Shown in pieces: positions 50,021 through 58,697 of a stretch of 64,000 nt of DNA. The stretch comes from Actinomycetes bacterium (GTDB taxonomy: Bacteria > Actinomycetota > JAHEXW01), in assembly GCA_023251915.1 (NCBI GenBank), contig JAHEXW010000005.1, positions 23,947-87,946 on the forward strand, read 5' to 3'. Every line of letters starts with the position of its first letter. Within the stretch, counting starts at the first letter, position 1. Below the pieces are notes generated by a model that did no database searches, was not told the origin of the DNA, and saw only the letters and a program-made list of their open reading frames with translations. The position numbers and the translations under genes are program-made.

Positions 50021-51484
50021 TTACAGGATCACAGGGGTCGTAAGCAAACCCGAGCCGTAGACGAACGCCGCCAGCGCCAGTAGCAGACCGATCGGTTGGA
50101 TAAATGCGACGCGACGTCCCGACCACGTAATCACGGCGGCCAGGCAGGCGCCCCCGATAACAGCGATCAAGATTGGCGTGATCCGGCTCATCAGAAGGGG
50201 CGATAAGAACGTCAGTAGAACCAGGGCGCCCGCCGCCTCAACCTTCCGGCGGTCCGTGTCGAAGGACCGGAGGGCCGGTCCAAAATACATTCCGGCCGCG
50301 ACGATCAAGGCGACCGCCGCCGCCCGCCCGATCTCAAGGAAATGCTCGGGAAGCAGCTGATACCGTGTTGCCACGGCGCCGAACAAGAACGCCAGGACGG
50401 CCCACGCAGTCGACAACGCCGCCTGCCCGTACACGCCGTTAGACCAACGAAGGGCCCACAGCCTGGTCGCTGCGGCAATCACTAACCAGGTCACAATGAT
50501 GGCGGTCCCGTAAAAACCGCTTATCAAATAGCTGACCGCCAGGGCCACCAGGGCCGCGCCCGCGACCCAATCCCAAAGCGGCCCGGTTCGCTTATCGCCG
50601 ATTCCTAGGCCGGCCCACCGTCCGGCCGCTAGGCACAAACCGACGGTGATAACACTCAAGGCCACATAAACGGGCCCGATCAAGGCTAGAATCACCGTCT
50701 GTCGGGCAAAGACCGCCCCCGCCGCGCAGAACAACACAACCAGGCCCAGCGGCAACACATCCAGGCCGCGTTTCAAGTCGGCGGCCAAGTTTCTGTTTTG
50801 GCGGTAAACCGCGAACGCGATCAACCCCAGACTGGGCGCGAGATAGAACAGGAGTAAGAAGCTCGCCTGATAAGTCCGGGCCGGCAACATTGGCGCGGCA
50901 TAGCTGGCCAGAGGCACCCAGACGCCGGGATACTGGGCAACCAGAACGATTCCGAGAAAGAAGAAGATGACCGAGGCGGCCAATGCCCTAGGCCATGATC
51001 TCGCCATCAACCCGACATACACAGAAACAGCGATAACATAGATAGCGACCTCAATGCGCATGCCGACGCCGACAGTCCCCGCGGTGAAGAATTCCGCCAC
51101 GGCTTTGAATATTTGCTGGTTGAACAGGTAGTCGTAAGGGAGACGCCGGCCGATGACGTAGTAGTCGAAAAGCGGCGGCAGGATCACGATCCAGATAAGG
51201 GCCATGGACGCGCGCAGGGTCTTGAGAGCCGGACGGTGCGCCAGGAAACTGACGATCAGAGCGCCACTTAGGAAACAAAAGATAAAGTAGGCGTTCCAGA
51301 AGTACCAAACCACTAAGAATATTCCGGGATGGAGAAGCGTCGTTTCAAAATATGACCTAATGAGCGCGACCACCATATAATAAGCGATAACGCCCGGCAG
51401 TGGCACCGGGAGGTCCTCCAGCCAGCGAAAGAACCTTGTCCCCTGCTTGAGAGCGGTTGCGAGCGGGCCCGGCGCGGCCATCAT
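50021..51484 (-). CDS. Polytopic membrane protein of unknown function
   Basis: ~487 aa, many TM segments; start MMAAPGPL inferred, overlapping the upstream radical SAM stop. Confidence 0.6.
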   Translation of the reverse strand: MMAAPGPLATALKQGTRFFRWLEDLPVPLPGVIAYYMVVALIRSYFETTLLHPGIFLVVWYFWNAYFIFCFLSGALIVSFLAHRPALKTLRASMALIWIVILPPLFDYYVIGRRLPYDYLFNQQIFKAVAEFFTAGTVGVGMRIEVAIYVIAVSVYVGLMARSWPRALAASVIFFFLGIVLVAQYPGVWVPLASYAAPMLPARTYQASFLLLFYLAPSLGLIAFAVYRQNRNLAADLKRGLDVLPLGLVVLFCAAGAVFARQTVILALIGPVYVALSVITVGLCLAAGRWAGLGIGDKRTGPLWDWVAGAALVALAVSYLISGFYGTAIIVTWLVIAAATRLWALRWSNGVYGQAALSTAWAVLAFLFGAVATRYQLLPEHFLEIGRAAAVALIVAAGMYFGPALRSFDTDRRKVEAAGALVLLTFLSPLLMSRITPILIAVIGGACLAAVITWSGRRVAFIQPIGLLLALAAFVYGSGLLTTPVIL

Positions 51485-52800
51485 TTTCCCACGATCGAGG
51501 AGTTTAGATCGGCAATCATATCGCGGGCACCCGCGGGAACCCAGGGCATATCCTTGGATCCGGGATCCCAGCCGCCCCATTCGTCCAGTGAGATCGGCGG
51601 CTTGAGTCCGCTCTTGAGCGCCAGATCATATAAGGGCGCGTGCGGGAACGGCAGATACAGGGACACCGAGGGCGCCACCGTGGTGCCCGCCTCCCGAGCG
51701 GTGTCAATCAGCTCCATCGCCGCGCGCACCTCTTCCTCAAAAGTCCATTTATATAGGCCGCTGGGCGGGAACCCGACAAGCACAGACAGCTTCAGAGTAA
51801 TCGCGTGGCGGCTCAGCGCGGCAGCGAGACCGGCGACATCGGGACGGAACTCGCCATAGGCGTCGGTCTGACTGCGGCTGATAGCGCCGCAGCGGGGCTC
51901 TAGGCCGACAAAAATGCTTTGCAGGCCACTATTGCGCAGCAGGTCCCAAAAGGGGTCATTGAAGCCTATGGCGTCCTCTAGGCGCGCCGTCGGCATTCCC
52001 CAGCGTAAGGCGGCCTGCCTGTTGATCAATCCTGCGGCAAAATCACGCGCCCGATCACCGTCGACGAAGAAATTGGCGTCATCAAACAACAACCCGTCAA
52101 TGCCGAAGTTATCGCGCAGCGCGATAGCCTCAGTCACCAGCCTGGCCGGCGCGTAGGCTCGCCAGGCGCCGCCGCTAACCAGACTTTGGGCGCACGACGG
52201 GCAGTTCTTCGGACAGCCCCGGCTAGACACATAGTTAATGGTGCGGGGCGCAATCTCATCGGCGAAAATGTAGTCGTCCATTTCCAGAAGGCTATAGTCT
52301 AACGGCGGATACTGGTTGATGTCTTTGCCGCGCGCGATGCCATTATTTATCATGCGGCCATCCGCCGCGAAAACTAGGCCCTCGATGCCCCTGTAAGACA
52401 TCTTCCCCGATAGACACTTGACCAATGCGAGGAAAGCGTCCTCGCCGCGTCCGGCGACGGCGAAATCAATCTCCGGCTGCCGGGCGACCTGTTCGGGAAA
52501 TATGGTCGGATGCCAACCACCCCACACGACTGGGGCGCCGCAATTCTCCTTAAACGCTCGAGTCGAGGCCAGCGCGATCTTGATTTGCGGGCCGGTCATG
52601 ACCGATACGCCGTAGCAAAGAATATCGCCGGACAAGGCCTGGAAGACAGCCGCGTGAGAGGCGGGGTCACGCGGCAAGATTATCACCCGGTAGCCCGCGG
52701 CGGTCAGCGGACCGGCTATCGCCAGCAGGGCCAGCGGCGCCCTGGTCGAGGGCTTGTCCAGCACCGGCGGAGGTGAATAGAGCAGGATAGTGTTCTTCAT
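51481..52800 (-). CDS. B12-binding-domain radical SAM protein
   Basis: VVWGGWHPTIFPEQVARQPEIDFAVAGRGEDAF; SSRGCPKNCPSC. Confidence 0.88.
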   Translation of the reverse strand: MKNTILLYSPPPVLDKPSTRAPLALLAIAGPLTAAGYRVIILPRDPASHAAVFQALSGDILCYGVSVMTGPQIKIALASTRAFKENCGAPVVWGGWHPTIFPEQVARQPEIDFAVAGRGEDAFLALVKCLSGKMSYRGIEGLVFAADGRMINNGIARGKDINQYPPLDYSLLEMDDYIFADEIAPRTINYVSSRGCPKNCPSCAQSLVSGGAWRAYAPARLVTEAIALRDNFGIDGLLFDDANFFVDGDRARDFAAGLINRQAALRWGMPTARLEDAIGFNDPFWDLLRNSGLQSIFVGLEPRCGAISRSQTDAYGEFRPDVAGLAAALSRHAITLKLSVLVGFPPSGLYKWTFEEEVRAAMELIDTAREAGTTVAPSVSLYLPFPHAPLYDLALKSGLKPPISLDEWGGWDPGSKDMPWVPAGARDMIADLNSSIVGK

Positions 52801-54042
52801 TTAGGGTTCTAAGATCAAAGTCACGGGGTCGCTGACGGTATGGCCATAACGGGTGTCATTGAAGAGAGCCACACCAAAGACATTCTCAGCCACCGCCTGG
52901 CCGCTCTGGGGCCGGAACTGGACGTCGTCATTGTGCGCGGTATTAAGCTTCCGCCCGAATTCCAGGGTATAGTGTCCATTTTTGTAGACCGCTTCGCCGT
53001 TAAGGTCAACTCGGCTTCCGGAAGGTCGGCCGGCGGGAAAGTCCATTTTGTTCTTCGACGTCGTTAGGTCGAAATACATTACCAGCGGCACTCTATCGCC
53101 GGCCTTGAAAATCGAGTAGTCGGTGATCGGTACCATGTCGCGCGCGTTCGGGAAGGGGTGCTTGCTGAGATCATAGCCCGGCTTTGGCATAAAGGCCGGC
53201 TTGAAACTGCCGGGCACCTCGTTCTCCTCTTCCTCCTCTTCTTCCTCGCCATGCATCCCGCCGGCAGCATTGGGGTTACGCGTCCACCACTGCTTAGTCC
53301 CCTGGTCGCCTCCGTCAAACAACATGGACAGCTCGAACCTTGTCTGCATCTCCGGGTGCGCCAGAGCTTCCCGTCCGGCGCTGAACAGGCCATCATCAAC
53401 AACGTGTTTTTCTGTCATAACGCCGGGCGCCCATTTCCAAGCATCCGCCTTGTCTTTATAGGCCGGCCAGATCTTGCCGCCCTGTTTGGCTGGCGCAAAG
53501 ACCGCCATCTCGTCGCGGCCTTCCGGTCCCTTGTGACAGATGGCCGCGCAGCCGGTTTTGTCGAACCCGTCGACGGAGCGATCGATATTCCAGATAAAGG
53601 AGATCTTATCGTCTTCATTTAGATTAGAATGCCATTTCTCTCCATCGTACTCCCAATACAACAAGCCGTTTTGGGGCGTCCAGTCTTTCCATGTCGCGAG
53701 GAAATAGATGCTGTCCGCCGTATATACGGTCTTGAGTGTCAATTCGGGGCCGCCTTTGGTACGGATGGTGGCCGCTGGAGCCTGGCGCCACACGGCGTCG
53801 TCGCCCTGCCCGTCCAGCTTTGGCGCCTTATCAACCTTAACTGCTTTTACTGTCAACTTAGTGGGCGCCTTAACGGCAGTTGTTTTGGTCGCGCAACCAG
53901 CTATAAAAAGGGTTGCAAGAAGTAATGTCACTATCGTAGTTTGCTTCGTCGCTCGCTGCCGCTCGCTTCTCGCAATGACGTACCGCGTTGCGTCATTGCG
54001 AGCGAATGAAGTGAGCGAAGCAACCTCCGGTTTGTTGATCAT
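52801..54042 (-). CDS. EB_dh-like lipoprotein 2, with CX3CH; 5' end overlaps palindromic repeats
   Basis: LFIAGCATK lipobox; GFDKTGCAAICHKG; LNTAHNDDVQFRP; acidic EEEEEEE tract. N-terminus uncertain. Confidence 0.75.
   Translation of the reverse strand: MINKPEVASLTSFARNDATRYVIARSERQRATKQTTIVTLLLATLFIAGCATKTTAVKAPTKLTVKAVKVDKAPKLDGQGDDAVWRQAPAATIRTKGGPELTLKTVYTADSIYFLATWKDWTPQNGLLYWEYDGEKWHSNLNEDDKISFIWNIDRSVDGFDKTGCAAICHKGPEGRDEMAVFAPAKQGGKIWPAYKDKADAWKWAPGVMTEKHVVDDGLFSAGREALAHPEMQTRFELSMLFDGGDQGTKQWWTRNPNAAGGMHGEEEEEEEENEVPGSFKPAFMPKPGYDLSKHPFPNARDMVPITDYSIFKAGDRVPLVMYFDLTTSKNKMDFPAGRPSGSRVDLNGEAVYKNGHYTLEFGRKLNTAHNDDVQFRPQSGQAVAENVFGVALFNDTRYGHTVSDPVTLILEP
53940..54029. repeat. Head-to-head pair of GTCATTGCGAG-type palindromic repeats
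   Basis: TTGCTTCGTCGCTCGC...CTCGCAATGACG TACCGCGTTG CGTCATTGCGAGCGAATGAAGTGAGCGAAGCAACCTCC. Confidence 0.8.
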
Positions 54043-55067
54043 CTTATCTCCAGACTTATCGGCCCCGAATAGGTGTGTTGGTCAATTGTTCTGTTAAATA
54101 GCGCGACGTCAAATACATAATAGCTTGTCTGTCCCGCCTTGTTGACAAATTTGATATCGTCCGCCGGGTGACCCGTGTTCAATTTGCGCTTAAACTCGAC
54201 TGTCCAATGTCCGTCTAGCCAGACACCCTTGGCCGCCAAGTCGTCACGGCTGCCGCCCCAGGGAGTGTCGAGTGGGTAGAATACGACAAAGGGAATCATA
54301 TCTCCCGCCTTAAATGCGGCGTAGTCGGTAATCTCCTCGACTTGGGTGATCTGCGGATAGGGAGTCGCCGTCGCCGTCAAGCCGGCGCGCAGGCGGTAGC
54401 GCGGCACGTTTTTGCCGGTAGCCGGATCCACGCGCTTGTTGAGCTCGAAGGGAGCCCTGGCGGTAAACGCGTCGTGGCGGCGTCGGATTACCGGTGCGAC
54501 CGCGGTGGGATTATTGGCGTATGCCTCGTCGATGCCGAAGAAGTAGTCGTTGCCTGCCCCCCTGACATTACTGATGCCGAGCGACATGTCCCAGATATCG
54601 CCGCGTTGCTTGGCGCCGCTCCACAATCCTTGGGCCGTGTCGGGTCCGACGATGTTCATCGTTGGCCGGCCGTTTATCGCATGACACAGAACCCTGCACC
54701 CGGTCTTGTTGAAACCGCTGATCGAGTCGTCGATGTCCCAGAATATGGCAACGGCGTCGTCAATAGGTCCTTGTGTCCAGGCAGCGCCATCGTATCGCCA
54801 AACCTCGTCCGTATTGTCGTCAGTCGGGTCGGCCCAGGTTAACAACATGTATATGTATTCGCCGGAAATCGCGGACTTTAGCGTCACGGCCGGTCCGCCT
54901 GTCGTCGGCACGGTGAGTTGCCGAGCTGAGGTCCAAACCTGATCCTCTGCACTCCCGTCAACGATTGGGGCCGGCCCGAACTCGGTTTTGAGGACACGAG
55001 CGGTCGGGGGTGCGGCGTCGTCGACCGCCTGGTCGGTCCGCCCGCAGCCGCAAAGCAGTGCGAACAA
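54039..55067 (-). CDS. EB_dh-like lipoprotein 3, with CX3CH (true start probably upstream)
   Basis: LLCGCG lipobox; GFNKTGCRVLCHA; RRHDAFTARAPFELNK; LNTGHPADDIKF. Confidence 0.75.
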   Translation of the reverse strand: MFALLCGCGRTDQAVDDAAPPTARVLKTEFGPAPIVDGSAEDQVWTSARQLTVPTTGGPAVTLKSAISGEYIYMLLTWADPTDDNTDEVWRYDGAAWTQGPIDDAVAIFWDIDDSISGFNKTGCRVLCHAINGRPTMNIVGPDTAQGLWSGAKQRGDIWDMSLGISNVRGAGNDYFFGIDEAYANNPTAVAPVIRRRHDAFTARAPFELNKRVDPATGKNVPRYRLRAGLTATATPYPQITQVEEITDYAAFKAGDMIPFVVFYPLDTPWGGSRDDLAAKGVWLDGHWTVEFKRKLNTGHPADDIKFVNKAGQTSYYVFDVALFNRTIDQHTYSGPISLEIR

Positions 55068-55199
55068 AGCCGCAATGATGATAATCTTACCGGTGTTTTT
55101 AACAGCTATAATCGGATAACCTTTCTCGCCCGGAGGTGTCTATATAAATTATAACTTATGCGGAGGTGAGCGGCTAAAGGCAGGGTGCGAACTAAGAGG

Positions 55200-56252
55200 T
55201 TAGATATTGGTGTGGCAATTGCCACAGACCCCTCGGTTGTCCCGCCTAAGCAAGGTGCTGTCAGTCGGTAAGCTTACCCTCTGGGTCGGGCTAAGGATAG
55301 CCGATCCGACCATGACCGTGTCGGTTCCATGCGAGCGGTGACAGGTAACACAGTTCATTTTGTTTCGGTCGGCTTCCGGAATACCTGGGTCGGTGACATG
55401 GGCTAGAGGCAGGTCGGTATGGAGGTTATAGCCCAGCCCGCTGGTCGCGTCGACTAAGTTGGTTATCTTTGTGTCCGCGTGATGCCGGTAGCGCACCAGA
55501 GCACCGTAGGCATCGCCCGCGTCATAGGGCGAGCTGTCTTTGGAAGTCAGGTACTTCGTATGGCAGCTAACACACCATTGGCTCATCCCGTCGCCATAGT
55601 TCATCGTGTAAACTTGCGTTCCGGGGAGGTCGGCGTTCCAGTCCTTGTCGGTATATGCCCGGTAGTCACGCGCCGGGTTGTCTTTAGTTGTCTGCGACGC
55701 GTCGTCCCAGGGTCCGTTCCACTTAACTTCGCGCGGATCGTTCTTGGCGATGCCGTTCGGCCAGACGCGCAGCAACCGATATTGATTGGGATAACCCTTG
55801 TCGGGGTGCGCGCTATGGCAAGACATGCACTTCAGGGTTATGGCCGCGCCAGGATCCTGATAGTCATTTACGCCCGGCGGGATCATCGGAGTATCCATGA
55901 CGTGGTGGCTGGTCGTAGTTGACGTGCCATTGACTTGCGCAAAACCGCCGCCGAGCAGAGGCATGGAGGGATCGCCCCAGGTGTTTTCGTTTTCGCCCGT
56001 GCTGACATACTGACCGTTCTTAACGTCGGTATCCGCGCCCAGGCCGCCCCAGTGGCAAGAATAGCAGAGCGACGTGCCGGTCGGATCCTTTATCAGGTTT
56101 CCGGCCGTCGCCGTGTGGACACGGTGGCAAGCAGCGCAAGCATCAGGGTGACCTGTAAATGACGCGTGCGGGTACCTGGCCAGGGCGTTGCCGCCCAAGG
56201 CCAGGTACATCGCTATTAAGATCATCCCTGATACCCACGCTCTGTTTCTCAT
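55200..56252 (-). CDS. Hexaheme cytochrome c (doubled CXXCH type), 1
   Basis: CAACH, CYSCH, CMSCH, CVSCH, CVTCH, CGNCH. Confidence 0.9.
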   Translation of the reverse strand: MRNRAWVSGMILIAMYLALGGNALARYPHASFTGHPDACAACHRVHTATAGNLIKDPTGTSLCYSCHWGGLGADTDVKNGQYVSTGENENTWGDPSMPLLGGGFAQVNGTSTTTSHHVMDTPMIPPGVNDYQDPGAAITLKCMSCHSAHPDKGYPNQYRLLRVWPNGIAKNDPREVKWNGPWDDASQTTKDNPARDYRAYTDKDWNADLPGTQVYTMNYGDGMSQWCVSCHTKYLTSKDSSPYDAGDAYGALVRYRHHADTKITNLVDATSGLGYNLHTDLPLAHVTDPGIPEADRNKMNCVTCHRSHGTDTVMVGSAILSPTQRVSLPTDSTLLRRDNRGVCGNCHTNI

Positions 56253-56324
56253 GATTCTCTCGCTTCTCTTTTGGATTTCTAGGCTATCCGTCAAGAAAGC
56301 GTTTTCTCCTTCGTGAATGACGTC

Positions 56325-57374
56325 TTACATGTTGTGACAGTTAACACACATGACTCGATCGTTCTGACGCAAAAGCAAGCTGTCCGTACCGCTCGGCAAG
56401 ACCGTTCCGCGAGTGGGCAGTACGGCTTCGCCCGACATGGTCGCATCCGTTCCATGCGCCCGGTGGCACGATAAGCACGTCAATAGATCGGTCGTGTAGT
56501 CCCGAGTCGCGCTGGCATCCACGTCCTCCAACGGCAGGTCTGTTACCAGGTCATACGTAATCGAGTTGGCCTGATCGGGATTACCGCTCTTTAGCGGTAC
56601 GCCTACGCCGTGACGGAAGCGCCCCTTCGGCGCGCTGGTGCCATAAGCGTCTCCGGCGTTGTAAAGATCGGTGCCGAATTCGCCGCCCCGCGTCATGTAT
56701 TTGGTATGACAGGAAACACACCAGTCCTCGATACCCGTCTTGTAGTTGTGGGTGAAGTACTGGGTTCCGGCCGTACCCGCCACGAAGTCGGTCTCCGTGT
56801 AGGCGCGGTTACCATCGGCCTGGTAGGCCGTTTGGGCGGCGCTGGTCCATGGACCGTTCCATTCGACGGCCCGGGCCGTGCTGACGTTGTTCGGCTTCAC
56901 GCGCAACAACCGGTACTGGTTCGGATAGGTCTTGTCCGGGTGCGGGCTATGACAATCGATGCAACGCAGCTTGACGGTTGCCCCGCTCGTCGATCCGGGC
57001 GGCGTCAGTGCCGTATCCAAAACGTGCATTGAGGTAGTCGGCGACGCTGCCTGAACCGTCGTGAAGCCGCCGCCCAACAATGTTCCGTTGCCGGTGCCCC
57101 AGGTGTGGTCAGGCTCGCCGTTCGACACGTACATGCCGGTCGCGACATCTGTATCCGCTCCGACTCCGCTCTTGTGGCAAGAGTCGCACATCGAGGAGCC
57201 GTTCGGATCGGCGATCAAGTTATTGCTGGTCGCCGTATGCATCCGGTGGCACGCCGCGCAGGCGTCCGGAGTCGCCGCAAACGATCCGTGCGGATACACA
57301 GCCAAAGCGGAGCCGCTCAGACCCAGGAAGCTGATGGCCATAACAATGGTCATTCCTAGTAATTTAGTCTTCAT
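56325..57374 (-). CDS. Hexaheme cytochrome c (doubled CXXCH type), 2
   Basis: CAACH, CDSCH, CIDCH, CVSCH, CLSCH, CVNCH. Confidence 0.9.
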   Translation of the reverse strand: MKTKLLGMTIVMAISFLGLSGSALAVYPHGSFAATPDACAACHRMHTATSNNLIADPNGSSMCDSCHKSGVGADTDVATGMYVSNGEPDHTWGTGNGTLLGGGFTTVQAASPTTSMHVLDTALTPPGSTSGATVKLRCIDCHSPHPDKTYPNQYRLLRVKPNNVSTARAVEWNGPWTSAAQTAYQADGNRAYTETDFVAGTAGTQYFTHNYKTGIEDWCVSCHTKYMTRGGEFGTDLYNAGDAYGTSAPKGRFRHGVGVPLKSGNPDQANSITYDLVTDLPLEDVDASATRDYTTDLLTCLSCHRAHGTDATMSGEAVLPTRGTVLPSGTDSLLLRQNDRVMCVNCHNM

Positions 57375-57453
57375 TGGTTTCACCACCTTTCGTGAAAAAC
57401 TTGTCAACCTTGATAATCCTCTTAATACCTTCATGGTCTTCTCCCTTCGTTAC

Positions 57454-58512
57454 CTAAGTCATGTTATGGCAGTCCCGGCACATGATCCGGTCATTCTGCC
57501 TCAATAGCATGCCATTGGTGGTTTGCGGCAAGGTGCCGCGCTTAGCCGCCGGCAAGACTGCCGCCCCATGCATCTGGGCGGCGCTGCCGTGCGCCTGGTG
57601 ACACGTCAAACAGGTAAGTGTATCGTCGTCCGTCCGGCCGTCGCCATTCAAGTCCTGCAACGGCAAATTTGTCGCCAGGTCGTAGGTAAGACCGTTGGCC
57701 GTGTCCGTCCTGCCGGTAATCGGCACGTCGATGGCGTGCCGGTATCGCTCCACCGTGCCGTACATATCGCCCGCGTCATAAATGTCTTTCCCAAAGGTGC
57801 CGCCGCGCGTCATGTATTTGGCATGGCACGCCGTGCACCAGGCGGCGATCCCGCTTTCATAGTTGCGGGTGTATTCCTGGATACCAGGGGCTGTACCGTA
57901 ATCGGTAACGCAGTAATTCTTGTCAAGTTCGTTGCTCGTGACCCGGATGTCGGTAGGCGAGTCGGCGACATTGCGCCGCAGCAACCGATAGTTCGGTCCT
58001 TCGTGCGGGGTGTGACAGCTGACACACGTCAGCACATAGGTGACGCCTGTGGTCGTCCCGTAAGGCTTTCCGGCGACGTCCAATTGATGGCTGCCGGTAA
58101 CCGCCGCACTGTTCCCCACCAGCGAGAACCCGCCGCCAACCAGCGTGCCACCGTCGGTGCCCCAGGAATGACCGGGGTGCCCCGCTTCGAAATAGGCGCC
58201 TTGCATAACACCCGTATCGGCGCCGGACCCGTTGGAATGGCAGGAAACGCAGGTCTGCGTAATCGATTGTTCGGGGAGGAGGCTGGCTGTGCTGCCGCCA
58301 TGTACCCGATGGCAGGACTTACACTTGTCGGTGCTGGAGGTGAAATGGCCGTGAGGGCTGTCATCGGCAGCAAAAACAGGAGAAGACAACATGATGACCA
58401 TGACTAATGCCATGGCCATAACCACTGCCGTATAAGCGAAAATCATCCGTCCCAGGCCGTAGCCGACGGATTTGATGCATTCAGTTTGCGTCAAATGCCT
58501 CTCTCCTGCCAT
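57454..58512 (-). CDS. Hexaheme cytochrome c (doubled CXXCH type), 3
   Basis: CKSCH, CVSCH, CVSCH, CTACH, CLTCH, CRDCH. Start uncertain. Confidence 0.9.
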   Translation of the reverse strand: MAGERHLTQTECIKSVGYGLGRMIFAYTAVVMAMALVMVIMLSSPVFAADDSPHGHFTSSTDKCKSCHRVHGGSTASLLPEQSITQTCVSCHSNGSGADTGVMQGAYFEAGHPGHSWGTDGGTLVGGGFSLVGNSAAVTGSHQLDVAGKPYGTTTGVTYVLTCVSCHTPHEGPNYRLLRRNVADSPTDIRVTSNELDKNYCVTDYGTAPGIQEYTRNYESGIAAWCTACHAKYMTRGGTFGKDIYDAGDMYGTVERYRHAIDVPITGRTDTANGLTYDLATNLPLQDLNGDGRTDDDTLTCLTCHQAHGSAAQMHGAAVLPAAKRGTLPQTTNGMLLRQNDRIMCRDCHNMT

Positions 58513-58697
58513 CTTCGCCCCATTCCAAGCTGCGCGTCCTTTAGCCTAGTCGCCGGACCCCAGTCTTAGTGCGGGTAGAAGACCTATTACTAGTATCGGC
58601 AGAACCGTTGTGTAAACTTAGTTCTTGAGAGCCGTTATTGCAGGTCAAGCAAGCCGATGCTTGCAGTAAATCTGGAGATTATTCTATCAAACCCAGG

